From: Thalassolituus hydrocarboniclasticus
GTDB taxonomy: Bacteria; Pseudomonadota; Gammaproteobacteria; Pseudomonadales; Oceanobacteraceae
Direction of reading: 5' to 3'
DNA length: 64,000 bases
Assembly: GCF_025345565.1 (NCBI RefSeq)
Contig: NZ_CP054475.1
Coordinates: 2,262,448-2,326,447 of the forward strand
The translations under genes and the position numbers were made by a program. Under the pieces are notes generated by a model, which did not search any database, was not told the DNA's origin, and was given only the letters and a program-made list of their open reading frames with translations. Positions within the stretch are counted from its first letter, which is position 1, and the number at the start of each line of letters is the position of its first letter. Below are positions 8,266 to 17,380 of this stretch, one piece after another.

Positions 8266-8907
8266 CTACCCCATCACAGAACGAACAAACGCAGCCACCG
8301 CTGCCGCCGCCTGCTGCATATGCTGCTCATGGCTATAGCCGGATTTTTTACGCGGTTTTAAGTCATGGTCGCCGTCTTCCAGCCATACCCACTGCAGTGA
8401 GTCATCCAGGGTATAGCCATCCACTTCGTCTTTATTGCCCAATGCGTCACGCGTGCCCTGCACAATCAGCAAGGGGTGCTGCAATTGCTGCAGATGATCT
8501 GTGCGCAGCGACTCAGGTTTACCGGGCGGATGAAACGGATACCCCAGACAGGCACAGCCGCGGATCAGGCTGGCAACCTCGTCCTGCTCACCGGCTTCCT
8601 GCATTAATAAAGAAGCAACCCTCCCGCCCATGGATTTACCGCCAATGACACAGGGACGCCCCAGCTGGCGGATTAATGCGCGGTAATCGTCCAGCAGCGC
8701 CGGCATACGCTGTGGCGGGCGGCGCTTACCATCAATGGCGCGCTGTTCCATATACGGAAAATCAAAGCGCACAACAAAGATTCCCTGCGCAGCAATCAAC
8801 TCTGCCATCGCTTGCATAAATTCACTGTCACTGCCGGCACCCGCGCCGTGAGCGAAAATAAATAACGGATCGAGCGGATCACCGTTTTCTGTGTATTTTT
8901 TGTTCAT
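8266..8907 (-). CDS. Alpha/beta hydrolase, Tex30/KANL3-like
   Basis: 213 residues. LFIFAHGAGAGSDSEFM gives the oxyanion region, CVIGGKSMGGRVASLL the nucleophile elbow (Ser92), LIVQGTRDALG the acid strand and LEDGDHDLKPRKKSG the catalytic His. The phrase FPYMEQRAIDGKRRPPQR is characteristic of this dienelactone-hydrolase-like family. The substrate is unknown. It lies upstream of the receptor gene in the same direction, separated by about 150 bp, so it is probably an independent unit. Confidence 0.8.
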   Translation of the reverse strand: MNKKYTENGDPLDPLFIFAHGAGAGSDSEFMQAMAELIAAQGIFVVRFDFPYMEQRAIDGKRRPPQRMPALLDDYRALIRQLGRPCVIGGKSMGGRVASLLMQEAGEQDEVASLIRGCACLGYPFHPPGKPESLRTDHLQQLQHPLLIVQGTRDALGNKDEVDGYTLDDSLQWVWLEDGDHDLKPRKKSGYSHEQHMQQAAAAVAAFVRSVMG

Positions 8908-9278
8908 TTAAATCCTGTTCAGAGTTGGCCTTCAGGGAAAATTGTCGCATGACTTGCAATTGTGTTTCCTGTCCCCAGTGCTTCTTGCGCTATATCAAGA
9001 TTCACGGTTGCCACTTCCTTATGATTTGCTCAACCGTCATCAGAATAACGTACAGCTATTCTGTAACGGCAGAGAGTGTGGGCTGTTTGCTGGTGCTGAT
9101 CATAACCATGATTGTGATACAGGTTCCCGGTTAGCCGTTCATAAGCTCCATAAAAGCAGGATAACCTGCTGTAAAATCTGGTGTTTTTCCGGTGTTTGAT
9201 TGCAAATAGTGGCCTCAAACACCATAATTGCGCCGATTTTTTTAACCCTCAATCCTCGCTGTTAAATGGAATCTGATC
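8908..9278. other. Intergenic region between hydrolase and ccoN, divergent promoters
   Basis: 371 bp without a credible gene; short frames on both strands have no family signature. It must hold the promoter of ccoN. Visible elements are an inverted repeat GGTGTTTGA / TCAAACACC (9191-9199 and 9215-9223) about 55 bp before ccoN, with a TTGAT half-site at 9196, and a degraded Anr-like site TTGCGCTATATCAA at 8985-8998. No perfect TTGAT-N4-ATCAA is present. Confidence 0.6.
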
Positions 9279-10712
9279 ATGAGCACAGCATTTGACCATC
9301 CCGAGTACAACTACAAGGTGGTAAGACAATTTGCCATCATGACCGTAGTTTGGGGCATTGTTGGCATGGCGGTCGGTGTACTTATCGCTGCCCAGCTGGC
9401 TTGGCCTGCACTGAACTTTGATACGCCTTGGCTGTCTTTCGGTCGTTTACGTCCGCTGCACACCAACGCGGTTATTTTTGCTTTCGGTGGTTCTGCACTG
9501 TTTGCAACGTCTTACTACATTGTGCAGCGCACCTGTCGCACCCGTCTGTTTTCAGACACGCTGGCAAGCTTCACGTTCTGGGGCTGGAATGCCGTGATCG
9601 TTGCAGCGGCTATTACTCTGCCAATGGGTCTGACCTCTACCAAAGAATACGCTGAGCTGGAATGGCCAATCGACATTCTGGTTACTCTGGTATGGGTTGC
9701 TTATGTTGTGAACTTCCTCGGCACACTGGCTATCCGTAAAGAAAGCCATATCTATGTTGCCAACTGGTTCTTCGCAGCCTTCATGATCATGATTGCGATC
9801 CTGTACGTGGGTAACAACCTGGCCGTACCGGTATCCCTGACCAAATCTTACTCCATCTGGGCCGGTACTATTGATGCCATGATCCAGTGGTGGTGGGGCC
9901 ACAATGCGGTAGGTTTCTTCCTGACTGCGGGCTTCCTGGGGATTATGTACTACTTCGTGCCTAAGCAGGCTGGCCGTCCGGTTTACTCTTACCGTCTGTC
10001 CATCGTGCACTTCTGGGCGCTGATTTCTATCTACGTTTGGGCCGGTGGTCACCACCTGCACTACTCCGCTCTGCCTGACTGGGCCCAGACTGCCGGTATG
10101 GTTATGTCTCTGATCCTGCTGGCACCAAGCTGGGGCGGTATGATCAACGGTATGATGACGCTGTCCGGTGCATGGCACAAACTGCGTAACGACCCTATTC
10201 TGCGCTTCCTGGTTGTATCTCTGTCTTTCTACGGTATGTCTACCTTCGAAGGCCCGATGATGTCGATCAAGACCGTAAACGCGCTGTCTCACAACACTGA
10301 CTGGACCATTGGTCACGTTCACTCCGGTGCTCTGGGCTGGGTTGCCATGGTATCTATCGGTGCCCTGTATCACCTGATTCCTATCATGTTCGGCCGCAAA
10401 GCCGGTGATATGCACTCCATCAAACTGATTAACGTTCACTTCTGGCTGTCCACTATTGGTACCGTACTGTACATCGCTGCGATGTGGGTAAACGGCATCA
10501 TGCAGGGTCTGATGTGGCGTGCAGTTAACGCTGACGGCACCCTGACTTACAGCTTTGTTGAATCTGTAGAAGCCTCTCATGGCGGCTATGTGGTTCGTGT
10601 ACTGGGTGGTGCGCTGTTCCTGACCGGTATGCTGATCATGGCTTACAACGTGTTCATGACTGTACGCGCGGCCAAGAAAGAAGCTGGCAACGCAGTTGCA
10701 GCACAGGCTTAA
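9279..10712 (+). CDS. ccoN: Cytochrome c oxidase cbb3-type subunit I
   Basis: 477 residues, about twelve membrane helices. It is the catalytic subunit reducing O2 with low- and high-spin heme b and CuB, in the inner membrane. Heme and copper ligands are recognisable in [37 protein letters not shown] and the late [13 protein letters not shown]. Usual length for CcoN. It heads the ccoNOQP operon, with ccoO 13 bp after its stop. Its codon use is strongly biased towards frequent codons, as expected for an abundant respiratory enzyme. Start ATG 9279 with TGGAATC upstream. Confidence 0.97.
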   Translation: MSTAFDHPEYNYKVVRQFAIMTVVWGIVGMAVGVLIAAQLAWPALNFDTPWLSFGRLRPLHTNAVIFAFGGSALFATSYYIVQRTCRTRLFSDTLASFTFWGWNAVIVAAAITLPMGLTSTKEYAELEWPIDILVTLVWVAYVVNFLGTLAIRKESHIYVANWFFAAFMIMIAILYVGNNLAVPVSLTKSYSIWAGTIDAMIQWWWGHNAVGFFLTAGFLGIMYYFVPKQAGRPVYSYRLSIVHFWALISIYVWAGGHHLHYSALPDWAQTAGMVMSLILLAPSWGGMINGMMTLSGAWHKLRNDPILRFLVVSLSFYGMSTFEGPMMSIKTVNALSHNTDWTIGHVHSGALGWVAMVSIGALYHLIPIMFGRKAGDMHSIKLINVHFWLSTIGTVLYIAAMWVNGIMQGLMWRAVNADGTLTYSFVESVEASHGGYVVRVLGGALFLTGMLIMAYNVFMTVRAAKKEAGNAVAAQA

Positions 10713-10725
10713 GGAGTACTGAAAC

Positions 10726-11334
10726 ATGATTAAGCACGACAATATTGAGAAAAGCCTGCCGCTGATGGTGGTGATGATCGTCATCGCCCTGAGCTGGGGC
10801 GGTATGGTGGAGATCGTTCCACTGTTCTGGCACAACGACACCAACCAGCCGGTAGAAGGCCTGAAGCCTTACACCGCAATGCAGCTGGAAGGCCGTGATA
10901 TCTACATCCGCGAAGGCTGTCACGTGTGTCACACCCAGATGGTTCGTCCGTTCCGCGCCGAAACTGAGCGTTACGGTCCGTACTCCACCGCTGGTGAATC
11001 CGTGTACGAGCATCCGTTCCTGTGGGGCTCCAAGCGTACCGGTCCTGACCTGGCGCGTGTAGGTGGCCGTTACTCTGATGAGTGGCACCGCGCACACATG
11101 TACAACCCACGTGATGTTGTGCCTGAGTCGATCATGCCATCTTATCCATGGTTGTTTGAAGACAAGATCGATGGCCGCCTGACTCCGAAGAAAATGGAAG
11201 CCCTGCGTATGGTCGGCGTACCGTACACCGATGCTGACATTGAAGGTGCTAAAGAGGCCGTTGACGGCAAACGTGAAATCGAAGCTCTGGTTGCTTATCT
11301 GCAGCACCTGGGCACTGTAGTCACTAAACGGTAA
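10726..11334 (+). CDS. ccoO: Cytochrome c oxidase cbb3-type subunit II (mono-heme)
   Basis: 202 residues: an N-terminal membrane anchor ([25 protein letters not shown]), then a periplasmic cytochrome c domain with the heme site [14 protein letters not shown] (CxxCH) and the conserved [17 protein letters not shown] distal Met ligand is likely in [11 protein letters not shown]. It carries electrons to CcoN. The start follows AAGGAG; it lies between ccoN and ccoQ in one operon. Confidence 0.97.
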   Translation: MIKHDNIEKSLPLMVVMIVIALSWGGMVEIVPLFWHNDTNQPVEGLKPYTAMQLEGRDIYIREGCHVCHTQMVRPFRAETERYGPYSTAGESVYEHPFLWGSKRTGPDLARVGGRYSDEWHRAHMYNPRDVVPESIMPSYPWLFEDKIDGRLTPKKMEALRMVGVPYTDADIEGAKEAVDGKREIEALVAYLQHLGTVVTKR

Positions 11335-11339
11335 ATCCC

Positions 11340-11516
11340 ATGGATATTAACGACGTGCGTGGTTTGGGCACCATATTCGCCCTGATAGCTTTTGCCGGTA
11401 TTTTCTGGTGGGCCTATGGCTCCAGCCGCAGGAAGCGTTTTGACGATGATGCCCAGATACCATTTCTTGATAACGAAGAAATGCCATCGCACGACGATAA
11501 AGATCGGAGTAAATAA
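11340..11516 (+). CDS. ccoQ: Cytochrome c oxidase cbb3-type subunit IV
   Basis: 58 residues, ATG at 11340, five bases after the ccoO stop, and stop two bases before ccoP. MDINDVRGLGTIFALIAF is followed by a single membrane helix with FWWAYGSSRRKRFDDDAQIPF, the standard CcoQ pattern of helix, basic patch and short acidic tail. CcoQ stabilises the assembled oxidase, mainly through CcoP. Too small for most length cut-offs but unambiguous in position and sequence. Confidence 0.93.
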   Translation: MDINDVRGLGTIFALIAFAGIFWWAYGSSRRKRFDDDAQIPFLDNEEMPSHDDKDRSK

Positions 11517-11518
11517 AT

Positions 11519-12442
11519 ATGTTAAGCACTTTCTGGCAAGTGTGGATTGCAGTCATCGTACTGGGATCCATGATTGGTTGCGGCGTACTGATCATGTACA
11601 CCAGCCGCGGCCAGCGTAAAGAAGAGACTGACCAGACAACTGGTCATGATTACGACGGTATTCAGGAACTGGACAACCCGCTGCCACGCTGGTGGGTATT
11701 TATGTTCTGGGCAACCATCGTGTTTGGTTTTGGCTACCTCGGCGTATATGGTCTGGGTAACTTCGACGGCCTACTGACGGTTGAAGTGGACGGCGAACAG
11801 GTTACCTGGACGTCTGCCAACCAGTGGAAAGCCGAAGTACAGAAGTTCGATGCTGACATCGCGCCACTGTATGCCAAGTACACCGCCACTCCTGTTGAGG
11901 AACTGGTTAAGGATGCAGACGCTCTGCAAACCGGCCAGCGCCTGTTCAAGAGCAACTGTTCTGTATGCCACGGCTCTACCGCCAAAGGCGCTCAGGGCTT
12001 CCCTAACCTGACCGATAACGATTGGCTGTATGGTGGCGCTCCTGAGAACATCAAGCACACCCTGACTTACGGTCGTCAGGGCGCGATGCCAGCCTGGGGT
12101 GGTGTTCTGGGTGAAGAAGGCACCGCTGACATGGTTAGCTATGTTCGCAGCCTGTCTGGCCTGAAGCACGATGCTGAAGCGGCTGAACGCGCTGCACCTA
12201 AGTACCAGCAGCTGTGTATGGCTTGTCACGGTGCAGACGGTAAAGGCAGCCAGCTGGTTGGTGCTCCGAACCTGACCGACGACATCTGGCTCTACGGTGG
12301 TTCTTCCAAGCAGATTGAGTTCACTCTGAAGCATGGTCGTAACGGTAAAATGCCTGCTCACCTGGAAATTCTGGGTAGCAACGCTGAAGCCAAGATCCAC
12401 CTGCTGACCACTTACGTTTACTCGCTGTCTCACCAGCAGTAA
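11519..12442 (+). CDS. ccoP: Cytochrome c oxidase cbb3-type subunit III (di-heme)
   Basis: 307 residues. Two N-terminal membrane helices (about 5-25 and 55-80, RWWVFMFWATIVFGFGYLGVY) mark the long CcoP form. Two cytochrome c domains follow, with heme sites SNCSVCHGSTAKGAQG and LCMACHGADGKGSQ, and distal Met in GAMPAWGG and GKMPAHLE. The protein accepts electrons from soluble cytochromes and passes them to CcoO. It is the last gene of ccoNOQP; a terminator follows. Confidence 0.97.
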   Translation: MLSTFWQVWIAVIVLGSMIGCGVLIMYTSRGQRKEETDQTTGHDYDGIQELDNPLPRWWVFMFWATIVFGFGYLGVYGLGNFDGLLTVEVDGEQVTWTSANQWKAEVQKFDADIAPLYAKYTATPVEELVKDADALQTGQRLFKSNCSVCHGSTAKGAQGFPNLTDNDWLYGGAPENIKHTLTYGRQGAMPAWGGVLGEEGTADMVSYVRSLSGLKHDAEAAERAAPKYQQLCMACHGADGKGSQLVGAPNLTDDIWLYGGSSKQIEFTLKHGRNGKMPAHLEILGSNAEAKIHLLTTYVYSLSHQQ

Positions 12443-12502
12443 GCGCAGCAAGACCCCGGACAGGCAACTGCATCCGGGGTTGAGCTAAGGCAATAAAAAC
12501 AG

Positions 12503-12530
12503 AAAAAAGCGGCTTAAAGCCGCTTTTTTC
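12503..12530 (+). terminator. Terminator of the ccoNOQP operon
   Basis: AAAAAAGCGGCTT-AA-AGCCGCTTTTTT, a compact GC stem with an A run before and a T run after, 60 bp after the ccoP stop. It can work in both directions, but only the rightward operon is adjacent. Confidence 0.85.
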
Positions 12531-12651
12531 GTTATAGCGACAGGCAACAGGCTATATAATTGCCGCGTTATATAGAGCGCTGTGAAGCCCTGCTCCGTCT
12601 CTGGTTTTATCAGGCGCCATCATGCACATCCAACCAAGGTGATTTGCCGTT

Positions 12652-14058
12652 ATGAGTAATATTCCGGTCAAAGATGTCACACCAAAAACCCAAAGCATGT
12701 ATGAAAAACGTAAGAAAATTTACGTTCGTGAAATTGAGGGTTTTTTCCAGAAATTACGTACATGGTCGCTGTGGGCGTTAATGCTCGGCTATTTCGGCAG
12801 TGCCTGGCTTAACTGGGAAGGCCGACAGGCCATTCTGTTTGATCTGCCGGCGCGCCAGTTTCATATTTTTGGCATTACCTTCTGGCCACAGGATTTTATG
12901 CTGTTGTCGTGGCTGTTAATTATCTGCGCCTTCGGTCTGTTCACCATTACTAACCTTGCCGGTCGTATCTGGTGTGGTTACACCTGCCCGCAGTCGGCCT
13001 GGTCATTTATTTTTATGTGGATTGAAGAACGTACCGAAGGTACCCGCAACGCCCGCATAAAACTCGATAAAGAACCGATGAGCGCGAGCAAATTCCGCAA
13101 AAAAGCACTGAAGCATACATTGTGGATGATCATCGCTATCTGGACCGGCATTACCTTCGTCGGTTATTTCACCCCGATCCGCGAACTGGTGCCTGATTTC
13201 TTAACACTGAATGTCGGTGGCTGGGGGCTGTTCTGGATTGCATTCTTTACCGCGGCCACTTACATCAATGCCGGCTGGATGCGTGAACAGGTTTGTATCT
13301 ACATGTGCCCTTACGCGCGTTTTCAGTCGGTTATGTACGATCCGGATACGCTGGCCGTTTCCTACGACGTGAACCGCGGCGAGCCGCGCGGCAAACGCAG
13401 CAAAAAAGCCAAAGAAGAAAGCGATACCACTCAGCTTGGTGATTGTGTTGACTGCTCACTGTGCGTACAGGTGTGTCCGACCGGCATCGACATCCGCGAT
13501 GGCCTGCAATACCAGTGTATTGGCTGTGCTCTGTGTATCGACGCCTGTGACTCCATTATGGAAAAACTGGATAAGCCGAAAGGTCTGATCCGCTACACCA
13601 CCGAAAATGAGCTGGAAGGTAAGAAAACTCATTTCTTCCGTCCGCGTCTGGTCGGTTATGCCGCAGTACTGCTGATTATGATGGGCGCTTTCGTGTACGC
13701 CATCGGCACCCGTACGCCGTTTAAACTGGATATCGAACGCGACCGCAGCGCGCTGTACCAGATGACTGCCAACGACACCGTCACCAACGCTTACACGCTG
13801 AAGCTGATTAACATGTCGCAGACACCGAAGACCTACACTCTGAGTCTGAATGGCCTGGAAGGTATGAAAATGGATGCTCCGACCACACAGTACCTGCGTG
13901 TTAACGAGCTGAAGGAAGTGATTCTGACCATCGAAATTGATCCGGAAGAAGTGCATATGCCGGCCAGTAAGGTGGATATCGAATTCGTGATTACCGACAG
14001 CGAAACCGGCGAGGAAGTCGCACGCGAAGAAAGCCGTTTTATTGCTCCACGCAGCTGA
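12652..14058 (+). CDS. ccoG: cbb3 oxidase assembly protein CcoG (FixG/RdxA-like)
   Basis: 468 residues. Several membrane helices in the first half (SLWALMLGYFGSAW, FTITNLAGRIWCGYTCPQSAW), then two [4Fe-4S] ferredoxin motifs, CVDCSLCVQVCPTGID and CIGCALCIDACD, and a C-terminal Ig-like domain (FixG_C: NMSQTPKTYTLSLNGLEG). CcoG is thought to reduce Cu(II) during copper delivery to the oxidase. It follows ccoP by about 210 bp including a terminator, so it has its own promoter, and it ends before another terminator. Confidence 0.95.
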   Translation: MSNIPVKDVTPKTQSMYEKRKKIYVREIEGFFQKLRTWSLWALMLGYFGSAWLNWEGRQAILFDLPARQFHIFGITFWPQDFMLLSWLLIICAFGLFTITNLAGRIWCGYTCPQSAWSFIFMWIEERTEGTRNARIKLDKEPMSASKFRKKALKHTLWMIIAIWTGITFVGYFTPIRELVPDFLTLNVGGWGLFWIAFFTAATYINAGWMREQVCIYMCPYARFQSVMYDPDTLAVSYDVNRGEPRGKRSKKAKEESDTTQLGDCVDCSLCVQVCPTGIDIRDGLQYQCIGCALCIDACDSIMEKLDKPKGLIRYTTENELEGKKTHFFRPRLVGYAAVLLIMMGAFVYAIGTRTPFKLDIERDRSALYQMTANDTVTNAYTLKLINMSQTPKTYTLSLNGLEGMKMDAPTTQYLRVNELKEVILTIEIDPEEVHMPASKVDIEFVITDSETGEEVAREESRFIAPRS

Positions 14059-14177
14059 TTAATCCCGGCGGCAGCCCTGTCATCAGCAGTTGCTGCCGGT
14101 ATCTGCAGAAAAATAAAACGCGCCGGCCGGTTCCATGATCAGTGTCAGCGAATTTGACAAAACCAGGCTGGAGACTG

Positions 14178-14212
14178 ACCGTCCAAGTGGTTACACTTGG
14201 GCGGTTTTTTTA
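14178..14212 (+). terminator. Terminator between ccoG and ccoH
   Basis: ACCGTCCAAGTG-GTTA-CACTTGGGCGGT followed by seven T: a 12-bp stem with one G-T pair. It lies 120 bp after ccoG and 30 bp before the ccoH start, and shows that the frame open from 14142 is not coding in its first part. Confidence 0.8.
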
Positions 14213-14240
14213 TCCCGCCCCGCAGTCGATTGAGAAGTCT

Positions 14241-14741
14241 ATGAACACCGAATCCAAAGAACACGCTCCCTGGTACAAAGAACCTATGGTGTGGCTGGTT
14301 GCGGGTATTCCGCTGTTAGCTGTCTGCTGGGGTTTTGTGATGCTGACCCTGGCACTGGAATCGAAAGATTCCCTGGTCAGTGACAGCTATTACAAAGATG
14401 GCGTGAGCTACACCGAAAACGTTGAAGCCGATGCCCACGCTGCCCGCCTGCAGATCAAAGCCGATCTGACGTTCAGCGAAAATGAAATCCACCTGACCCT
14501 GAAAGGCTATCTGGATGAAGAGCCTGCCACCCTGCAACTGCAGCTGATTCACCCGACCCTGCAGGATCGTGATCTGACCGTACTGCTGCAGCGCCTGGGC
14601 GATGGTCACTACGCCGGTGTTAACGAACTGGTACTGCCTGAACGCCGTCATATCTGGTTACTCAGCCATGAGCAACAGTGGCGCATCCGCGGTACCGAAC
14701 TGATTGAAGCTGACAAGGTTATTAACTTACACGCCAAATGA
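14241..14741 (+). CDS. ccoH: cbb3 oxidase assembly protein CcoH (FixH)
   Basis: 166 residues from ATG 14241. The reading frame is open from 14142, but the extra 33 codons would run through a terminator and lack similarity, while MNTESKEHAPWYKEPMVWLVAGIPLL is a typical FixH start. One membrane helix (about 17-37), then the family motif DSYYKDGVSYTENVEADAHA and an Ig-like periplasmic domain. It interacts with CcoN and CcoP during assembly. Its last codons overlap the ATG of ccoI by four bases (ATGA), implying coupled translation. Confidence 0.9.
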   Translation: MNTESKEHAPWYKEPMVWLVAGIPLLAVCWGFVMLTLALESKDSLVSDSYYKDGVSYTENVEADAHAARLQIKADLTFSENEIHLTLKGYLDEEPATLQLQLIHPTLQDRDLTVLLQRLGDGHYAGVNELVLPERRHIWLLSHEQQWRIRGTELIEADKVINLHAK

Positions 14742-17182
14742 ACGCCACTTCAGCCCAGGAGCGCTGCTTTCACTGCGGTGAAACGACCACCGAAGGTGAG
14801 CGCTGGTCAACCCTTATTGATGGCCAACGGCAGCCGATGTGCTGCCCGGGCTGCAAAGCCATTGCCGAAACCATTGTCGCCAGTGGCCTGAAAGATTATT
14901 ACCGCCACCGCACCGAATTACCGGAGCTGTCACCGGCTGAGCTGGAAGACAGCGATCTGTCGGCGCGCGAATCCCTCACTCTGTACGACAGCGAAGCCCT
15001 GCAACGGCGTTTCGTGGCCCGCCTGAGCGGAGCCCAGCAAGGGGAAGCGGAAGCCACCTTTATTATCGACGGCATCAGTTGCGCCGCCTGTGCCTGGCTG
15101 ATCGAGCACCGCATCGGCCAGCTGCCGGGGGTAAAAAACGCCGTACTGAACCTGTCCAACCACCGTTTGGTGGTGCGCTGGCAGTACGACCAGATTGCCG
15201 TATCCAGCATTGCCGAAGCGATTTACCGTCTGGGCTATAAAGCCTCTCCATTCTCGGCCACCGAACAGGAAGAGCAGCGCCACCGCGAAGGCAAAGTGGC
15301 GATCCGTCGTCTGGCGGTTGCCGGTATCGGCACCATGCAGGTGATGATGCTCGCGGTGCCCCTGTATGTGGGCATGGCTGAGCAATACGAATTCTTTATG
15401 CGCCTGGCATCCATGGTCATGACCCTGCCGGTGGTGCTGTTCAGTGCGCGGCCGTTCTTTACCGCCGCCCTGCGCGACCTGAAAACCCGCCATCTGACGA
15501 TGGACGTGCCGGTCTCGCTGGCGATTATCCTCGCCTTCTGCTCAAGTATCTGGAGCACCTTCAATCAGGGCATTGAGGTCTATTTCGACTCAGTCTGTAT
15601 GTTCACCTTCTTCCTGCTGCTTGGCCGCTTTCTGGAGATGCGCGCCCGCCACCGCATGGGCAAAGCCGGTAATAACCTGCTGACGTTGCTGCCCAACATT
15701 GCTTTGCGGGTCGGTGACGACGGTGTTGAGCAGATTATAGCCAGTGAAGATATCCGTATCGGTGATGTGCTGCGCCTGAAACCCGGCCATGCCATTCCCG
15801 CCGATGGTGTTGTCATTGAAGGCCGCAGCTCGGTTGACGAAGCGGCACTGACCGGCGAATACCTGCCGATCAGCAAAAAAGCCGGTGACCGGCTGATCGG
15901 CGGCACCTTTAACGTTGAAAGTCCGCTGCTGATGAAGGTTACCGCGACCGGCGCTGAAGCGCAGTTATCGACCATCATGCGCCTGATGGACCGCGCCCAG
16001 CAGGAGAAGCCACGCGCGGCGCTGCTGGCCGACAAAATTGCCAGCCATTTCGTGGCCGCGGTGCTGATTGTCTCCAGCTCGGTATTTACGTTCTGGTGGC
16101 TGCAGGGCGATGAGCACGCCTTCTTTATTGCCCTCAGCGTACTGGTTGTCACCTGCCCCTGTGCGCTGTCACTGGCTACGCCGACCGCACTGACGGCCGC
16201 CACGGCAGCCCTGCGCGAACGCGGCCTGCTGATCAGCAAAGGCCATGTGCTTGAGGTGTTGCCACAGGTTAACCGCGTGGTGTTCGATAAAACCGGCACC
16301 CTGACCCAGGGCAAACTGACGCTGGAACAGGTTGAAACCCTGGCTGATCTGGATGAAACCCAGGTGCTGGCGCTGATCGCCGGTCTGGAGAAACACTCGA
16401 CCCACCCTATTGCCCGCGCTTTCCGTGCCATAAAAGCAGCTGCCGTAGAGAACACCGAACAAACCGCCGGTCAGGGAATCTGCGGCCAGTGGAACGGTCT
16501 GACCCTGCGTTTTGGCCGCGCGGACTACGCCTGGCCCGCAGCAGACTTAGCGCTTCCCGACCCGGCTGCAGCCGGTCAGTGGCTGTTGCTCGCCAGCGAT
16601 CAGCAACCGCTGGCCTGGGTACGCCTGAACGACAGTCTGCGCCGTAACGCCGCGGCCATCATCAGCGGTCTGCAGCAGCGTGGCATTGCCGTTTCCCTGC
16701 TGACCGGCGACCCCGGCGCATCAGGCCAGACCGTTGCCAATGCGCTCGGCATCACAGATCTGCAGACCGGCGTCTCACCGGAACAGAAACTGGCCGCAGT
16801 GCGCGCCTGGCAGCAGGCCGGTGAGCGGGTCATGATGGTGGGTGACGGTATTAACGATGTGCCGGTGCTGGCCGGTGCTGATATTGCTCTGGCGGTTAAT
16901 GAAGCCACCGATCTGGCCAAGACCAACGCCGACGCCATGCTCACCAATGGCCGCCTGGAAACCCTGCTGACGGCGTTGGACGGCGCGGTGAAAACCCGCC
17001 GTATTATTGCGCAGAACATCAGCTGGTCTTTGCTGTACAATCTCATCGCTCTGCCGGTGGCAGCCGCAGGCTTTGTTCCGCCCTGGGCCGCGGCCATTGG
17101 TATGTCTTTCAGTTCGCTGCTGGTCGTCACCAATGCCCTGCGCCTGAACCGCCTGCCAGCTCCCCAATCTTCTGAGGTGTGA
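14738..17182 (+). CDS. ccoI: Copper-transporting P1B-type ATPase for cbb3 assembly (CcoI/FixI)
   Basis: 814 residues. An N-terminal Cys-rich metal-binding region (CFHCGETT and MCCPGC), an HMA domain with GISCAACAWLIE, eight membrane helices with the ion motif CPCALSLATPTAL, phosphorylation site DKTGTLT, HP motif HSTHPIARAF and hinge GDGINDVPVLAGADIALA. The Cys-rich start and gene order separate it from the CopA detoxification pumps: CcoI exports copper slowly for CuB of CcoN. Overlaps ccoH by four bases and is followed by ccoS after three. Confidence 0.96.
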   Translation: MNATSAQERCFHCGETTTEGERWSTLIDGQRQPMCCPGCKAIAETIVASGLKDYYRHRTELPELSPAELEDSDLSARESLTLYDSEALQRRFVARLSGAQQGEAEATFIIDGISCAACAWLIEHRIGQLPGVKNAVLNLSNHRLVVRWQYDQIAVSSIAEAIYRLGYKASPFSATEQEEQRHREGKVAIRRLAVAGIGTMQVMMLAVPLYVGMAEQYEFFMRLASMVMTLPVVLFSARPFFTAALRDLKTRHLTMDVPVSLAIILAFCSSIWSTFNQGIEVYFDSVCMFTFFLLLGRFLEMRARHRMGKAGNNLLTLLPNIALRVGDDGVEQIIASEDIRIGDVLRLKPGHAIPADGVVIEGRSSVDEAALTGEYLPISKKAGDRLIGGTFNVESPLLMKVTATGAEAQLSTIMRLMDRAQQEKPRAALLADKIASHFVAAVLIVSSSVFTFWWLQGDEHAFFIALSVLVVTCPCALSLATPTALTAATAALRERGLLISKGHVLEVLPQVNRVVFDKTGTLTQGKLTLEQVETLADLDETQVLALIAGLEKHSTHPIARAFRAIKAAAVENTEQTAGQGICGQWNGLTLRFGRADYAWPAADLALPDPAAAGQWLLLASDQQPLAWVRLNDSLRRNAAAIISGLQQRGIAVSLLTGDPGASGQTVANALGITDLQTGVSPEQKLAAVRAWQQAGERVMMVGDGINDVPVLAGADIALAVNEATDLAKTNADAMLTNGRLETLLTALDGAVKTRRIIAQNISWSLLYNLIALPVAAAGFVPPWAAAIGMSFSSLLVVTNALRLNRLPAPQSSEV

Positions 17183-17185
17183 TCG

Positions 17186-17380
17186 ATGGATATCATTTAC
17201 GTGCTGGTGCCACTGTCGCTGCTGCTGATCGGCATTGCCGTGCTGATCTTTTTCTGGGCGGTGAAGAGCGGCCAGTTTGAAGATATGGAATCCCCCGCCC
17301 ACCGTATTCTGTTTGATGACGATGAGCCGCTCAGTCGCCACCATGACGACAGCGATCAGACTCCGTCTGACAAGCCATGA
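17186..17380 (+). CDS. ccoS: cbb3 oxidase maturation protein CcoS
   Basis: 64 residues: MDIIYVLVPLSLLLIGIAVLIFFWAVKSGQFEDMESPAHRILFDDD is diagnostic, with one membrane helix, the SGQFEDME motif and an acidic tail. CcoS is needed to insert heme b and CuB into CcoN. GAGGTG lies before the start. Its stop overlaps the start of the next gene. Confidence 0.95.
   Translation: MDIIYVLVPLSLLLIGIAVLIFFWAVKSGQFEDMESPAHRILFDDDEPLSRHHDDSDQTPSDKP

Noticed and set aside
9552-10844. 430-codon open frame on the minus strand opposite ccoN and ccoO
   Set aside because: It is a shadow of strongly codon-biased genes; its translation is rich in His, Gln and Arg and has no domain pattern.
14142-14240. Longer ccoH with 33 extra N-terminal codons
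   Set aside because: This stretch contains a terminator hairpin with a T run and has no similarity to FixH; the ATG at 14241 fits the family start.
17186-17380. Frameshift or gene fusion in the ccoI-ccoS-SafE stretch
   Set aside because: The tight overlaps (three-base gap and ATGA) are the normal arrangement; all three proteins are full length.
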